This document shows positions 43,345 through 52,558 of a stretch of DNA of 64,000 bases, one piece after another. A program made the translations under genes and the position numbers. How positions within the stretch are numbered: position 1 is the stretch's first letter; the number at the start of each line of letters is the position of its first letter. A model generated the notes under the pieces. It saw only the letters and a program-made list of their open reading frames with translations. It made no database searches and was not told the origin of the DNA. Source of the DNA: Streptomyces sp. NBC_00539 (GTDB lineage Bacteria; Actinomycetota; Actinomycetes; Streptomycetales; Streptomycetaceae); assembly GCF_036346105.1 (NCBI RefSeq), contig NZ_CP107811.1, positions 3,283,501 to 3,347,500 on the forward strand, given 5' to 3'.

Positions 43345-44133
43345 CTACCTCGGCGCGACGAACAGGCTCTGCGCGCTGCGCCCGATGGGCCCCTTCTCGT
43401 CGTGCAGCCGCGCGTCGGCGAGCCCGATCCCGGCCGCGTCCACGCTCGTACGGGCCTCCACGCACACCCACTCCCCCACCGGATGGCGGTGCAAGTGGAC
43501 GGTGAGGTCTCCGTTGACGAAGACGTAGCTGCCGAAGTCCAACACCGCGCTGATCCCGTTGCCCGAGTCGGCGGCGACCAACACCCGGTCCAGCGGGCGG
43601 GTCTCCTCCCCCACGATCAGCGGCACCCTCATCCGCATCCAGCAGGTCCCCGGCCCCGGCTCCAGGAACGCCCCGGCGGCGAAGCGGGTCTCCACGGCCG
43701 TGTGGTAGCCCCTCTCCCACGGCAGCTCGAAGGGGGTCTGCGCCACTTCGCCGGGCGGGGGCAGCTGCGGCCCCGGCGCCACCGCCGGCACCGTCTCCCG
43801 TGCGACCCGGATCCGCAGGGCCCGCGCGAGCATCACCGGCGCGCCCCCGGCCGGGGCGAGGACGGCCTCCACCAGCTCGGTACCCCGGCCCGCGCGCACC
43901 ACGCTGGTGGTGACCTCCAGCTCGCCGATCGGCACCGGCCGCAGGATCTCGTAGGTGATCCGCGCGATCCGCATGTCCTCCCGGGCGCCTTCCCGCTCCT
44001 CGACGGCCCGCCCCAGCAGTGCCGCGGGCGGCCCGGCGTGCTGGGAGCGCTCGTCCCACGGCCCGCGCGTGAAGGCGGTGGCCAGGAAGCGCCCGGTGTC
44101 GATCCGCTCGAAGAACCCCTCAGCAGCACCCAT
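43345..44133 (-). CDS. Acyl-CoA thioesterase-like double hot-dog protein
   Basis: 262 residues. Two hot-dog halves in TesB-like arrangement: [30 protein letters not shown], then [20 protein letters not shown] and [20 protein letters not shown] (C-terminal hot-dog with Asp). ATG 44133. Substrate unknown. Divergent from the pentapeptide-repeat gene. Confidence 0.85.
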   Translation of the reverse strand: MGAAEGFFERIDTGRFLATAFTRGPWDERSQHAGPPAALLGRAVEEREGAREDMRIARITYEILRPVPIGELEVTTSVVRAGRGTELVEAVLAPAGGAPVMLARALRIRVARETVPAVAPGPQLPPPGEVAQTPFELPWERGYHTAVETRFAAGAFLEPGPGTCWMRMRVPLIVGEETRPLDRVLVAADSGNGISAVLDFGSYVFVNGDLTVHLHRHPVGEWVCVEARTSVDAAGIGLADARLHDEKGPIGRSAQSLFVAPR

Positions 44134-44233
44134 GCCCCGCACGCTACCCACTGGTAACCACCGGCACCACCCCTTCCCCCCGACAGCCGAGGTCCACCGA
44201 CGGCCGAGGTCCACGACGAGGGACAATGGAGCG

Positions 44234-45049
44234 GTGTCGACCACCCCCGCCCCCGCCCTGCGCGCCGACTGCGCCAACTGCTTCGCGCTCTGCTGCGTCG
44301 CCCTCCCCTTCGCCAAGTCCACCGACTTCGCCGTGGACAAAGCCGCCGGAACGCCCTGCAAGAACCTCCGGCAGGACTTCCGCTGCGGCATCCACACCGG
44401 GCTGCGCGACAAGGGCTTCCAGGGCTGCACCGTCTTCGACTGCTTCGGCGCGGGCCAGCAGGTCTCCCAGGTCACCTTCGGCGGCCGCGACTGGCGCACC
44501 GACCCCGGCACCGCCCGCCAGATGTTCGAGGTCTTCCCCGTCATGCGGCAGCTGCACGAGCTGCTGTACTACCTCACCGAGGCCCTCGCCCTCCCCGCGG
44601 CGGCCCCCCTCCACGAGGACCTGCGCGCGGCGCTCACCACGACCACCGAAGCCACCCGCGCCGACGCGGACACCCTGGCCCCCTTCGACGTCGGCGCCCT
44701 GCGCCAGGACATCAACACCCTCCTCCTGCGGACGAGCGAACTGGTCCGGGCCACCGCCCCCGGCCGCAAGAAGAAGAACCACCGCGGCGCCGACCTCATG
44801 GGCGCCCGCCTCCGCGGCGCGGACCTGCGCGGAGCCAACCTGCGCGGCGCCTACCTGATCGCCGCCGACCTCTCCGGCGCCGACCTGCGCAGCGCCGACC
44901 TGATCGGCGCGGACTTCCGCGACGCCGACCTGCGCGGCGCCGACCTCCGGGACGCCCTCTTCCTCACCCAGGCCCAGCTGAACGCCGCACACGGCTCCCC
45001 CGCGACCCGCATCCCCGCCTCCCTGACCCGCCCCTCCCACTGGGCCTGA
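44234..45049 (+). CDS. Cys-cluster plus pentapeptide-repeat protein
   Basis: 271 residues from GTG 44234, with GACAAT 8 bases upstream (leaderless). N-terminal YkgJ-like metal-binding part: [45 protein letters not shown] (nine or more Cys). C-terminal pentapeptide repeats A(D/N)LRG (~180-245), a right-handed beta-helix. Fusion of a Zn/Fe-S cluster with pentapeptide repeats is uncommon but known in Streptomyces. Function unknown. Confidence 0.85.
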   Translation: MSTTPAPALRADCANCFALCCVALPFAKSTDFAVDKAAGTPCKNLRQDFRCGIHTGLRDKGFQGCTVFDCFGAGQQVSQVTFGGRDWRTDPGTARQMFEVFPVMRQLHELLYYLTEALALPAAAPLHEDLRAALTTTTEATRADADTLAPFDVGALRQDINTLLLRTSELVRATAPGRKKKNHRGADLMGARLRGADLRGANLRGAYLIAADLSGADLRSADLIGADFRDADLRGADLRDALFLTQAQLNAAHGSPATRIPASLTRPSHWA

Positions 45050-45342
45050 CCCGCCCCTCGCGCCGGACCTGACCCGCGCCCCCGCCCGCCCCGGGGCGAC
45101 CGGCCGCCCGCGCCGCGACGGCAATCATTGCCCGGCGTCACCCACCGTGATACACAGAGTGACCATACGTTCTTCCGTATACACACCGCCTCCGCCCAGG
45201 TCAGGGCAACGAGGCGGGGGCCGGCCCGGGAGATCGGGTAAAGAGAGCCGCCAAGTCGACGACTGGGCAGGTTTCATCAGCGAAGATAGTGCGTAACCCC
45301 TGCCGTCGGGCACGGGCTACCGGAACTACCCATACTGGGGCG

Positions 45343-45660
45343 GTGAGTTACATGATCCTGGCAGCCGAAAAGGGCGACATCACCACCATCATCGGCGGAA
45401 TCGCCCCGAACTGGGGGCCGTTCGGCAGTCTCGGCAACGAAGCGAAGGTCATGGTCGAGGTGGTCATGGCCGTCGCCATCCTCCTCTGCCTCGGCATCGC
45501 CATCTGGGGCGCCGCCAAACAGCGCATCGGCGCGACCGCCCTGCGCGACACGTTCAGCGCGGAACAGGGCAAGGGCCTGATCGTGGCCGGACTCACGGGC
45601 GTCTTCATCATCGGCTCCCTGGGCACCCTCTTCACGATCGTCTACGGAATGGCCGTCTAG
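45343..45660 (+). CDS. Two-TM pilin-like protein of the cmd-type operon
   Basis: 105 residues from GTG 45343 (or ATG 45352). Short N-terminus, hydrophobic helix ~35-58 (VMVEVVMAVAILLCLGIAI), polar loop AKQRIGATALRDTFSAEQGK, second helix ~78-103. Size and topology of VirB2/TrbC-type subunits, though the sequence is not clearly homologous. First gene of the operon to 52545. In S. coelicolor the equivalent is a small membrane protein of the SCO4126-4131 (cmd) cluster. Confidence 0.8.
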   Translation: MSYMILAAEKGDITTIIGGIAPNWGPFGSLGNEAKVMVEVVMAVAILLCLGIAIWGAAKQRIGATALRDTFSAEQGKGLIVAGLTGVFIIGSLGTLFTIVYGMAV

Positions 45661-45762
45661 CCGTGCCGCCCGCCGGCCGTCGTACCTGATGGCGAATCAA
45701 CACACCGCGGCCACGCGGCAACGAGCGCTACCGTCGTACGACGCGGAGGGGGCGGACACGCA

Positions 45763-46593
45763 ATGAGCAACGACGACCAGTACGGTGGCGGCGGCCACGG
45801 CGAGGTCGGCGGCACGGGCCAGACCCGTACCCGCCTCCCCGACGCCCCCACCGACGCCTACGGTGCTCCCCGCCGCACCCCCCGCGCCTCCCGCGGCCTG
45901 ATCACGGTGGTCGGCGTGGTGGTCCTCCTCGTCGCCGCCATCGCCTTCGCGAACCGGTCGGGCGACACCACCACGCCCACCACCTCGGACAAACCCCCGT
46001 CCGCCACCCCCACCTCCCCGACCGGCACCCGCCCCGTGGACACCAAGACCAACGGCATCCCCCGCGGCTTCGCCCACACCGAACAAGGCGCCCAGTCCGC
46101 GGCCGCCAACTACGCGGTCGCCCTCGGCTCGGACGGCATGCTCAAGCGGGACCTCCGCCACGCGATCATGGACACCCTCTACACCCCGGAAGCGGCGGCG
46201 GCGCGCAAGGGCGCCCAGGACTCCGCGTACTCGCCCGCCTTCCTCACCAGCCTCGGCCTCGACGCCGACGGCAACCCCCCGCAGGGCAGCACCTTCGTCA
46301 CCCGCGCCGTCCCCATCGGCACCCGCGTCGAGAGCTACGGCCCCACCAGTGCGAAGGTCGCCGTCTGGTACACGGGCCTGCTCGGCATGTCGGGCCCCAA
46401 GTCCACCGACCCCGTGCGCACCACCTGGAAGACCTGGACGTTCGAACTCTCCTGGGCCGGCGAGGACTGGAAGATCGGCGCCGACACCCAGCAGGACGGG
46501 CCCGCCCCCGTCCCCGGTGACGTCCCCGCCTCCACGTCCGACGACATCAGCAAGGCCGTCAAGGAGTTCGGAGGGTTCACCTATGCCCGGTAG
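45763..46593 (+). CDS. VirB8/TcpC-like membrane protein
   Basis: 276 residues. Disordered N-terminus, one transmembrane helix (~46-67: GLITVVGVVVLLVAAIAFA), Thr/Pro linker, then an extracytoplasmic domain (~105-275) with FAHTEQGAQSAAANYAVALG and VWYTGLLGM: an NTF2-like fold as in VirB8 or TcpC. ATG 45763. Overlaps the next gene by 11 bases. Confidence 0.75.
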   Translation: MSNDDQYGGGGHGEVGGTGQTRTRLPDAPTDAYGAPRRTPRASRGLITVVGVVVLLVAAIAFANRSGDTTTPTTSDKPPSATPTSPTGTRPVDTKTNGIPRGFAHTEQGAQSAAANYAVALGSDGMLKRDLRHAIMDTLYTPEAAAARKGAQDSAYSPAFLTSLGLDADGNPPQGSTFVTRAVPIGTRVESYGPTSAKVAVWYTGLLGMSGPKSTDPVRTTWKTWTFELSWAGEDWKIGADTQQDGPAPVPGDVPASTSDDISKAVKEFGGFTYAR

Positions 46594-47905
46594 CCGCCCC
46601 TTCCGCATCGCCGCAGCACTGGTCACCGTCCAGAGCACACTGGTCCTGCTGTCCGCCCGGGCCTTCGCCGCACCCACCCCGCCGCCCACGACCAGCCCCA
46701 CGCCCAGCACCTCCGCCACCCAGAGCGGCAAGTGCGAAGGCGTCATCGGCCCGCTCAAGGAATCCTGCGAGCGCAGCGTCGGCGGCAGCGCCACCGGCAG
46801 CCCCAACACCGGCCTCACCACCAACACCCCCGACGCCATCAACCCCCTCGCCTCCCTCGCCAAGGGCTGCGCCGACGCCGCTTCCTGGATCGTCGGCAAA
46901 CTCGGCTCCGCCATCAAGGGAACGGCCACCGTCGACTTCACCAACCCCGCCTTCCTCCAGCAGTACGCGGTCGTCTTCGCGGCCAGCACCATCCTCACCC
47001 TCGTGCTGTGGCTCCTCGCCGTCGCCAAGCGCGCCATCCGGGGCGTCCCCCTCGCCACCGCCATGTCCGAAGCCATCGGCTTCCTCTGGCTCACCGTCCT
47101 CGCCTCCGCCTTCACCCCCCTCGTCCTGTACACCGTCGTCTCCGCCACCGACGCCGTCACCGGGGTCATCGCCACCGCCACCGGCAGCCAGGGCGACGTC
47201 TTCTTCGGCTCCTTCGCCGAAGCCCTCAAGAAGGGCGACGACATCGGCGGCGGCCCGATCATGCTGATCGTCGTCGCCCTCGTCACCGTCCTCGCAGCCG
47301 GCGTCCTGTGGCTCGAGCTCGTCATCCGCGCCGCGCTCCTCTACGTCGGCGCCCTCCTCGGCACCGTCGTCTACGCCGGCCTCGTCGACCGCAACATGTG
47401 GGGCCACGTCCGCCGCTGGGCCGGCATCATGATCGCCGTCATCCTCGTGAAGCCGGTCATCGTCATCGTCCTCGGCCTCGCCGGGGCCCTCGCCGGCGAC
47501 AAGGGGCCCGACGCCTTCTCCGCCGTCGTCTCCGGCCTCGCGATCATCCTCCTCGCGATCTTCGCCTCCGCCATGATCTACCGCTTCGTCCCCGGCTTCG
47601 GCGACGAGATCGCCTCCGCCCGCTCCAACCGCAGCAAGGCCACCGACGGCGCCCAGGCAGCGGCCGTCATCAGCTCCCCGGCCTCCCTCGTCTCCCAGGG
47701 CATCAAGACACACAGCAGCCGAGGCGCCCACCGCGCCGGCGGCGAAGGCGGCGGCGCCCCCCGCCCCGCCAACCCCATCTCCGGAGGCGTGGCCGCCCAC
47801 AGCAGCCGCCCCACCGGCGGCGGATCCGGCGGAACTGTCCCCTCCGCCGCACCCGCGCCCCGCACTGGATCGAGTACGAGGAACACAGGAGGTGACGGGC
47901 GTTGA
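46583..47905 (+). CDS. VirB6/TrbL-like multi-spanning membrane protein
   Basis: 440 residues. Signal peptide (ALVTVQSTLVLLSARAFAA), Thr/Pro linker, CEGVIGPLKESC Cys pair, then six or more transmembrane helices (~125-355) and a Gly/Ser-rich cytoplasmic tail. GGAGGG SD before ATG 46583, within the end of the previous gene. Layout as in channel proteins of conjugation systems. Confidence 0.8.
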   Translation: MPGSRPFRIAAALVTVQSTLVLLSARAFAAPTPPPTTSPTPSTSATQSGKCEGVIGPLKESCERSVGGSATGSPNTGLTTNTPDAINPLASLAKGCADAASWIVGKLGSAIKGTATVDFTNPAFLQQYAVVFAASTILTLVLWLLAVAKRAIRGVPLATAMSEAIGFLWLTVLASAFTPLVLYTVVSATDAVTGVIATATGSQGDVFFGSFAEALKKGDDIGGGPIMLIVVALVTVLAAGVLWLELVIRAALLYVGALLGTVVYAGLVDRNMWGHVRRWAGIMIAVILVKPVIVIVLGLAGALAGDKGPDAFSAVVSGLAIILLAIFASAMIYRFVPGFGDEIASARSNRSKATDGAQAAAVISSPASLVSQGIKTHSSRGAHRAGGEGGGAPRPANPISGGVAAHSSRPTGGGSGGTVPSAAPAPRTGSSTRNTGGDGR

Positions 47906-49464
47906 CGACCCAGTCCCACCAGCTCCACCCGGTCGCGCCCCGCCGCACGTATCTCATCGGCCGCGCCCGGCCGAACGCGATCGTCGGCAAGAACCGCGAA
48001 ACCGGCGAGATCGCCCTGATCATCGTCGGCGCGTTCTTCGGCATGATGAGCGGACTGCTCGTCCCCGACCTCGCCCTGCGCATCGTGAGCCTCGCCGGCT
48101 TCCCCCTGCTCGCGCTCGCCGCCGTGTACGTCCCCTACAAGGGCCGCACCTTCTACAAGTGGTTCGAGATCAACCGCAGCTACAAGCGCACCCTGCGCCG
48201 CGGAGCCACCTACCGCTCCGGCGCCGTCGAAGCCGGCGTCCGCGCCTCGGACGGCCGCGAAGTCGAAATCGGCCCGCCCCCCGGCATCGGCCGCATCAAC
48301 TGGCTCGCCGCGCCCTTCGGCCCCGACGAGATCGCCGTCCTCCTCCACGCCGACCGCCGCACCGTCACCGCCGCCATCGAAATCGAAGGACCCGGCGTCG
48401 GCCTGCGCGACAGCGAGGACCAAGAAGCCCTCGTCGACCGCTTCGGCACCCTCCTCAAACACGTCGCCAACGGCGACGGCTTCGTCACCCGCCTCCAAAT
48501 GCTGGCGCGCACCCTCCCCGCCGACCCCGACGCCCACGCCAAGGACGTCGCCCAGCGCGGCGACACGAACGCCCCCGTCTGGCTGCGCGACTCCTACGAC
48601 CAGCTCCAGTCGATGGTCTCCACCTCCAGCGAGCAGCACCGCGCCTACCTCGTCGCCTGCATGCACTACACGCGCGAACTCGCCGCCGAAGCCCACACCA
48701 TCGCCCGCGCCTCCACCCCCCACAAGGGCCGCAAACTCGACCGCGACGCCGGACTCGCCATCGTCATGGCCCGCGAACTCACCGACATCTGCGCCCGCCT
48801 CGCCGAAGCCGACATCCGGGTGCGCCAGCCGCTGGGCCAGGGCCGCCTCTCCTCCCTCGTGCACTCCATGTACGACCCGGACCACCCCATCGACCACATC
48901 CAGGCCATGACCAAGCGCAACGCCTGGCCCGCCGAACTGGACGCGGTCGAACCCACCTACCTCCAGGCCAAGACCCGCGAGTCCTCCACCCGCGCCCCCT
49001 GGTGCCACGCCACCGCCTGGGTGAAGGAATGGCCGATGACCCCCGTCGGCGTCAACTTCCTCGCCCCCCTCCTCGTCCACACCCCCGACGTCATCCGCAC
49101 CGTCGCCGTCACCATGGACCTGGAGCCCACCGAAGTGGCCATCGAGCGCATGCTCACCGAGAAGACCAACGACGAGGCCGACGCCAGCCGCGCCGCCAAG
49201 ATGAACCGCACCGTCGACCCCCGCGACATCGCCGCCCACGGCCGGCTCGACCAGAGGGGTGAAGATCTGGCCAGCGGTGCGGCAGGAGTCAACCTCGTCG
49301 GGTACATCACGGTGTCCTCGCGTTCCCCCGAGGCCCTCGCCCGCGACAAGCGCACCATCCGCGCCTCCGCCGGCAAGTCCTACCTGAAACTCGAATGGTG
49401 CGACCGCGAGCACCACCGCGCATTCGTCAACACCCTGCCGTTCGCCACCGGCATCCGACGCTAG
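47902..49464 (+). CDS. SCO6880-family protein: PrgI-like domain plus VirB4 N-terminal domain
   Basis: 520 residues from the rare start TTG 47902, with GGAGGTGACGGGCG directly upstream and a TTGA overlap with the previous stop. Two transmembrane helices near ~35-75 (IALIIVGAFFGMMSGLLV, LAGFPLLALAAVYV) in a PrgI-like arrangement, then a large cytoplasmic domain without Walker motifs, matching the VirB4 N-terminal half (FGPDEIAVLLHADRRTVTAA, YLVACMHYTRELAAEA). With the next gene it reconstitutes a split VirB4. Confidence 0.85.
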   Translation: MTTQSHQLHPVAPRRTYLIGRARPNAIVGKNRETGEIALIIVGAFFGMMSGLLVPDLALRIVSLAGFPLLALAAVYVPYKGRTFYKWFEINRSYKRTLRRGATYRSGAVEAGVRASDGREVEIGPPPGIGRINWLAAPFGPDEIAVLLHADRRTVTAAIEIEGPGVGLRDSEDQEALVDRFGTLLKHVANGDGFVTRLQMLARTLPADPDAHAKDVAQRGDTNAPVWLRDSYDQLQSMVSTSSEQHRAYLVACMHYTRELAAEAHTIARASTPHKGRKLDRDAGLAIVMARELTDICARLAEADIRVRQPLGQGRLSSLVHSMYDPDHPIDHIQAMTKRNAWPAELDAVEPTYLQAKTRESSTRAPWCHATAWVKEWPMTPVGVNFLAPLLVHTPDVIRTVAVTMDLEPTEVAIERMLTEKTNDEADASRAAKMNRTVDPRDIAAHGRLDQRGEDLASGAAGVNLVGYITVSSRSPEALARDKRTIRASAGKSYLKLEWCDREHHRAFVNTLPFATGIRR

Positions 49465-49483
49465 CCGGAAGGAAGTGCCGCCC

Positions 49484-50899
49484 ATGCGCGATCCCATGTC
49501 CGCCCTGACGGACGCCTTCACCAGCTTCCTCTTCGGCAAGGTCGAAACCACCCGCCTGCCCGTACGCACCTCGACCGGCCAGGCCCAAGCCGTCTACCTG
49601 CCCACCGCCGCCCCCGGTCTCGGCGACTCCGGCGTCATCATCGGCCGCGAGGTCTACAGCGGCAAGGGCTACATCTACGACCCCTTCCAGCTCTACGGGC
49701 AACAGCTCCCCGCCCCCCACTGGCTGGTCCTCGGCGAATCCGGCAACGGCAAGTCCGCCCTGGAGAAGACCTACGTCCTGCGCCAGCTCCGCTTCCGCGA
49801 CCGACAGGTCGTCGTCCTCGACGCCCAGGGCGAAGACGGCGTCGGCGAATGGAACCTCATCGCCCAGCAGCTGGGGATAACCCCCATCCGCCTGGACCCC
49901 ATCGCCGCCAACGACGACGGGATCCGCCTCAACCCCCTCGACCCGGCGATCACCACCACCGGGCAGCTCGCGCTGCTCCGCACCATCATCGAAGTCGCCA
50001 TGGGACACGGCCTGGACGAACGCTCCGGCTTCGCCCTCAAGGTCGCGCACGCCTACGTCGTCGAAACGATCATCGACCGCCAGCCCGTCCTCACCGACAT
50101 CGTCGAACAGCTGCGCCACCCCAAACCCGAATCCGCCGAAGCGATGAACGTCGACATAGACGATGTCCGCGCCTGGGGCCTCGACGTCGCCCTCGTCCTG
50201 GACCGCCTCGTCGACGGCGACCTGCGCGGCATGTTCGACGGCCCCACCACCGTCGGCATCGACCTCGACGCGCCGCTCATCGTCTTCGACCTGTCCCACA
50301 TCGACCGCAACTCCATCGCGATGCCGATCCTCATGGCGATCGTCGGCGTCTGGCTGGAACACACCTGGATCCGCCCCGACCGCAAGAAGCGCATCTTCCT
50401 GGTCGAAGAGGCCTGGCACATCATCAACAGCCCCTTCGTCGCACAGCTGTTCCAGCGCCTCCTCAAGTTCGGCCGCCGCCTCGGCCTGTCCTTCGTCGCC
50501 GTCGTCCACCACCTCTCCGACGTCGTGGACGGAGCAGCCGCCCGGGAGGCCGCCGCCATCCTCAAAATGGCCTCCACCCGCACCATCTACGCCCAGAAGG
50601 CAGACGAAGCCCGCGCCACGGGCCGCGTCCTCGGCCTGCCCCGCTGGGCCGTCGAAATCATCCCGACCCTCACCCCGGGCATCGCCGTCTGGGACGTCAA
50701 CGGCAACGTCCAGGTCGTCAAACACCTGATCACCGAAGCCGAACGCCCCCTCGTCTACACCGACCGCGCCATGACGGAATCCTCAGCCCCCCAACTCCCC
50801 GACGACCTGCTGGCCGCCGAACTCGAAGCGGAACAGCGCGCCCTCCACATGGAACGCCACCGCAACGGCGGCCCCGGCTCGGCGACCACGGTGGCGTAG
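49484..50899 (+). CDS. VirB4-like ATPase (ATPase half)
   Basis: 471 residues from ATG 49484 (GGAAGGAA 9 bases upstream). Walker A GESGNGKSALEK, Walker B RIFLVEEAWHIIN, then RLLKFGRRLGLSFVAVVHHL and VLGLPRWAVEIIPTLTPGIA. This is the motor half of VirB4/TraE; its N-terminal half is the preceding protein. In S. coelicolor deletion of the ATP/GTP-binding gene of this cluster disturbs sporulation and chromosome segregation (recalled, not checked). Confidence 0.9.
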   Translation: MRDPMSALTDAFTSFLFGKVETTRLPVRTSTGQAQAVYLPTAAPGLGDSGVIIGREVYSGKGYIYDPFQLYGQQLPAPHWLVLGESGNGKSALEKTYVLRQLRFRDRQVVVLDAQGEDGVGEWNLIAQQLGITPIRLDPIAANDDGIRLNPLDPAITTTGQLALLRTIIEVAMGHGLDERSGFALKVAHAYVVETIIDRQPVLTDIVEQLRHPKPESAEAMNVDIDDVRAWGLDVALVLDRLVDGDLRGMFDGPTTVGIDLDAPLIVFDLSHIDRNSIAMPILMAIVGVWLEHTWIRPDRKKRIFLVEEAWHIINSPFVAQLFQRLLKFGRRLGLSFVAVVHHLSDVVDGAAAREAAAILKMASTRTIYAQKADEARATGRVLGLPRWAVEIIPTLTPGIAVWDVNGNVQVVKHLITEAERPLVYTDRAMTESSAPQLPDDLLAAELEAEQRALHMERHRNGGPGSATTVA

Positions 50900-50901
50900 C
50901 C

Positions 50902-52545
50902 ATGCCCGACCCACGCCGTACGGACCCCTCCGCCCGCCCCGGCGGCATCCCCGACGGAGTCCTGGTCGGCCTCCTGGCCTTCCTCCTCGGCCTGGCCGTC
51001 CTGATCTGGTCGACCACCGGCCTGGCCGCCCTCTTCGCGAAGGGCGCCTGGCCGGACACGGTCACCTTCACCCGCACCCCGACGGCCGTCCGCGCCCTGA
51101 TAACGCACCCCCACGACATCCCCGGGGCCTGGCCCGACACCGACCCCGCCTCCCTGTCCGGCTGGGGCCTCTTCTGGGGCCTCTTCATCAGCCAGCTCCT
51201 GATCCTCCTGGTCCTCGGCATCTTCACCCTCGGCGTCATCACCCGCACGAAAGCCCGATCACAAAATCCGGCCGCCCCCTCAGCCCCGCCAACCCCAGCC
51301 CCGGCACACCACCCAGCCCCGCCGCACCACCCAGCCCCGCCGGCGTTTGAGGCGCGGGGGCCTGGGGGCAGCGCCCCCAGCACTCAACCCGCGCCCGGCA
51401 CCGGCACGGCCCCAAATCCAGCCCCGCCGGCGTTTGAGGCGCAGGGCCCGGGGGGCAGCGCCCCCAGCACACAGCCCGCACCCGGCACCGGCACGGCCCC
51501 AAATCCAGCCCCGCCGGCGTTTGAGGCGCAGGGCCCCGGGGGCAGCGCCCCCAGCACACAGCCCGCGCCCGGCACCGGCACCGGCACCGGCACCGGCACC
51601 GGCACCCGCCTGGCCTACGCCCCACCGGCCACCCGCGACCACGCGGCCAGGACCTTCCTCGACTCCGCAGAAGGCGCGGCCCTCGTCGTCACCTCCTCCC
51701 CCACCCTCTGGTCGGAGACCAGGGACGCCCGCGCCAAACTCGGCCCCGTCCTCCTCTACGACCCCTCACACCTGTGCGACACCCCCGCACCGGCCCGCAT
51801 GCACTGGAACCCCACCACCGGCTGCGCGGACCGCGACACCGCCGCCGCCAGAGCGGTCGCCCTGCTGGCCCCCGTCCGCCCCACGGCCCGCATGGACGCC
51901 GCCCTCGCCGACACCGCCGAAACACTCCTCCGCAGCTGGCTCCACGCCGCAGCCCTCGACGACCGCCCCTTCAAGCAGCTCCACCGCTGGGCCCAAGGCA
52001 CGCACGCGCAGGACCCGGTCCGCATCCTGCGCACCCACCCCGGGGCCACCCCCGGCGCGGCCGGCGCACTCGAAAGCGCCCTCACCGCACACCCCCAACG
52101 CCGCGAGCAGGCCCAGCACCTGACGGCCCGTGCCCTGTCCTGCCTCAGCTCGGTCCACATCCGCGACGCGTGCAACCCGAATCGAACGGATTCGCTGACC
52201 CTGGCATCGTTCGTCCCCGAGGGGGGAACCCTCTACGTGGTGGGTGAACCCCTGGAAGACCCCCGTACCCACCCGGGTGCGATGCCCTTGCTGACCGCAC
52301 TCGCCGCGAGCGTGGTCGAGCACGGCCGTCGCATGGCTGCAAGGTCATCCCACGGTCGGCTCGACCCACCACTCACCCTCGTCCTGGACGACGTCGCCGC
52401 GGTCGCCCCCATCCCGCAGCTCCCCGAGCTCCTCCAGGACGACACGCTCCCCCTCCTCGCCCTTTGCCGGAGCAGGGAACAGGCCCGCGCCCGCTGGCCG
52501 GAGGCCGTCGAGTTCACCCCCGCCGGCCCCCACCACCACCGCTGA
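50902..52545 (+). CDS. VirD4/TraG-like coupling protein with degenerate P-loop
   Basis: 547 residues. Two transmembrane helices (~19-45 and ~90-112), then a Pro/Ala-rich linker (~118-233) that contains three in-frame 29-residue repeats. From ~258 the sequence follows VirD4: VVTSSPTLWSETRDARAKLG, VLLYDPSH, and a Walker-B-like LTLVLDDVAAVAPIPQLPELL near ~492-510 (D-D instead of D-E). No GxxxxGK[ST] occurs anywhere, so ATPase activity is doubtful. Last gene of the operon. Confidence 0.8.
   Translation: MPDPRRTDPSARPGGIPDGVLVGLLAFLLGLAVLIWSTTGLAALFAKGAWPDTVTFTRTPTAVRALITHPHDIPGAWPDTDPASLSGWGLFWGLFISQLLILLVLGIFTLGVITRTKARSQNPAAPSAPPTPAPAHHPAPPHHPAPPAFEARGPGGSAPSTQPAPGTGTAPNPAPPAFEAQGPGGSAPSTQPAPGTGTAPNPAPPAFEAQGPGGSAPSTQPAPGTGTGTGTGTGTRLAYAPPATRDHAARTFLDSAEGAALVVTSSPTLWSETRDARAKLGPVLLYDPSHLCDTPAPARMHWNPTTGCADRDTAAARAVALLAPVRPTARMDAALADTAETLLRSWLHAAALDDRPFKQLHRWAQGTHAQDPVRILRTHPGATPGAAGALESALTAHPQRREQAQHLTARALSCLSSVHIRDACNPNRTDSLTLASFVPEGGTLYVVGEPLEDPRTHPGAMPLLTALAASVVEHGRRMAARSSHGRLDPPLTLVLDDVAAVAPIPQLPELLQDDTLPLLALCRSREQARARWPEAVEFTPAGPHHHR
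51331..51606 (+). repeat. Three 87-bp in-frame tandem repeats in the VirD4-like gene
   Basis: Units start at 51331, 51418 and 51505 (87 bp, 29 codons), each with CAGCCCCGCCGGCGTTTGAG and a GGGGGCAGCGCCCCC hairpin, followed by GGCACC 6-bp repeats (51572-51606). The first 30 bases are identical to intergenic 19719-19748. Confidence 0.9.
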
Positions 52546-52558
52546 CCCCGGCCGTCTC

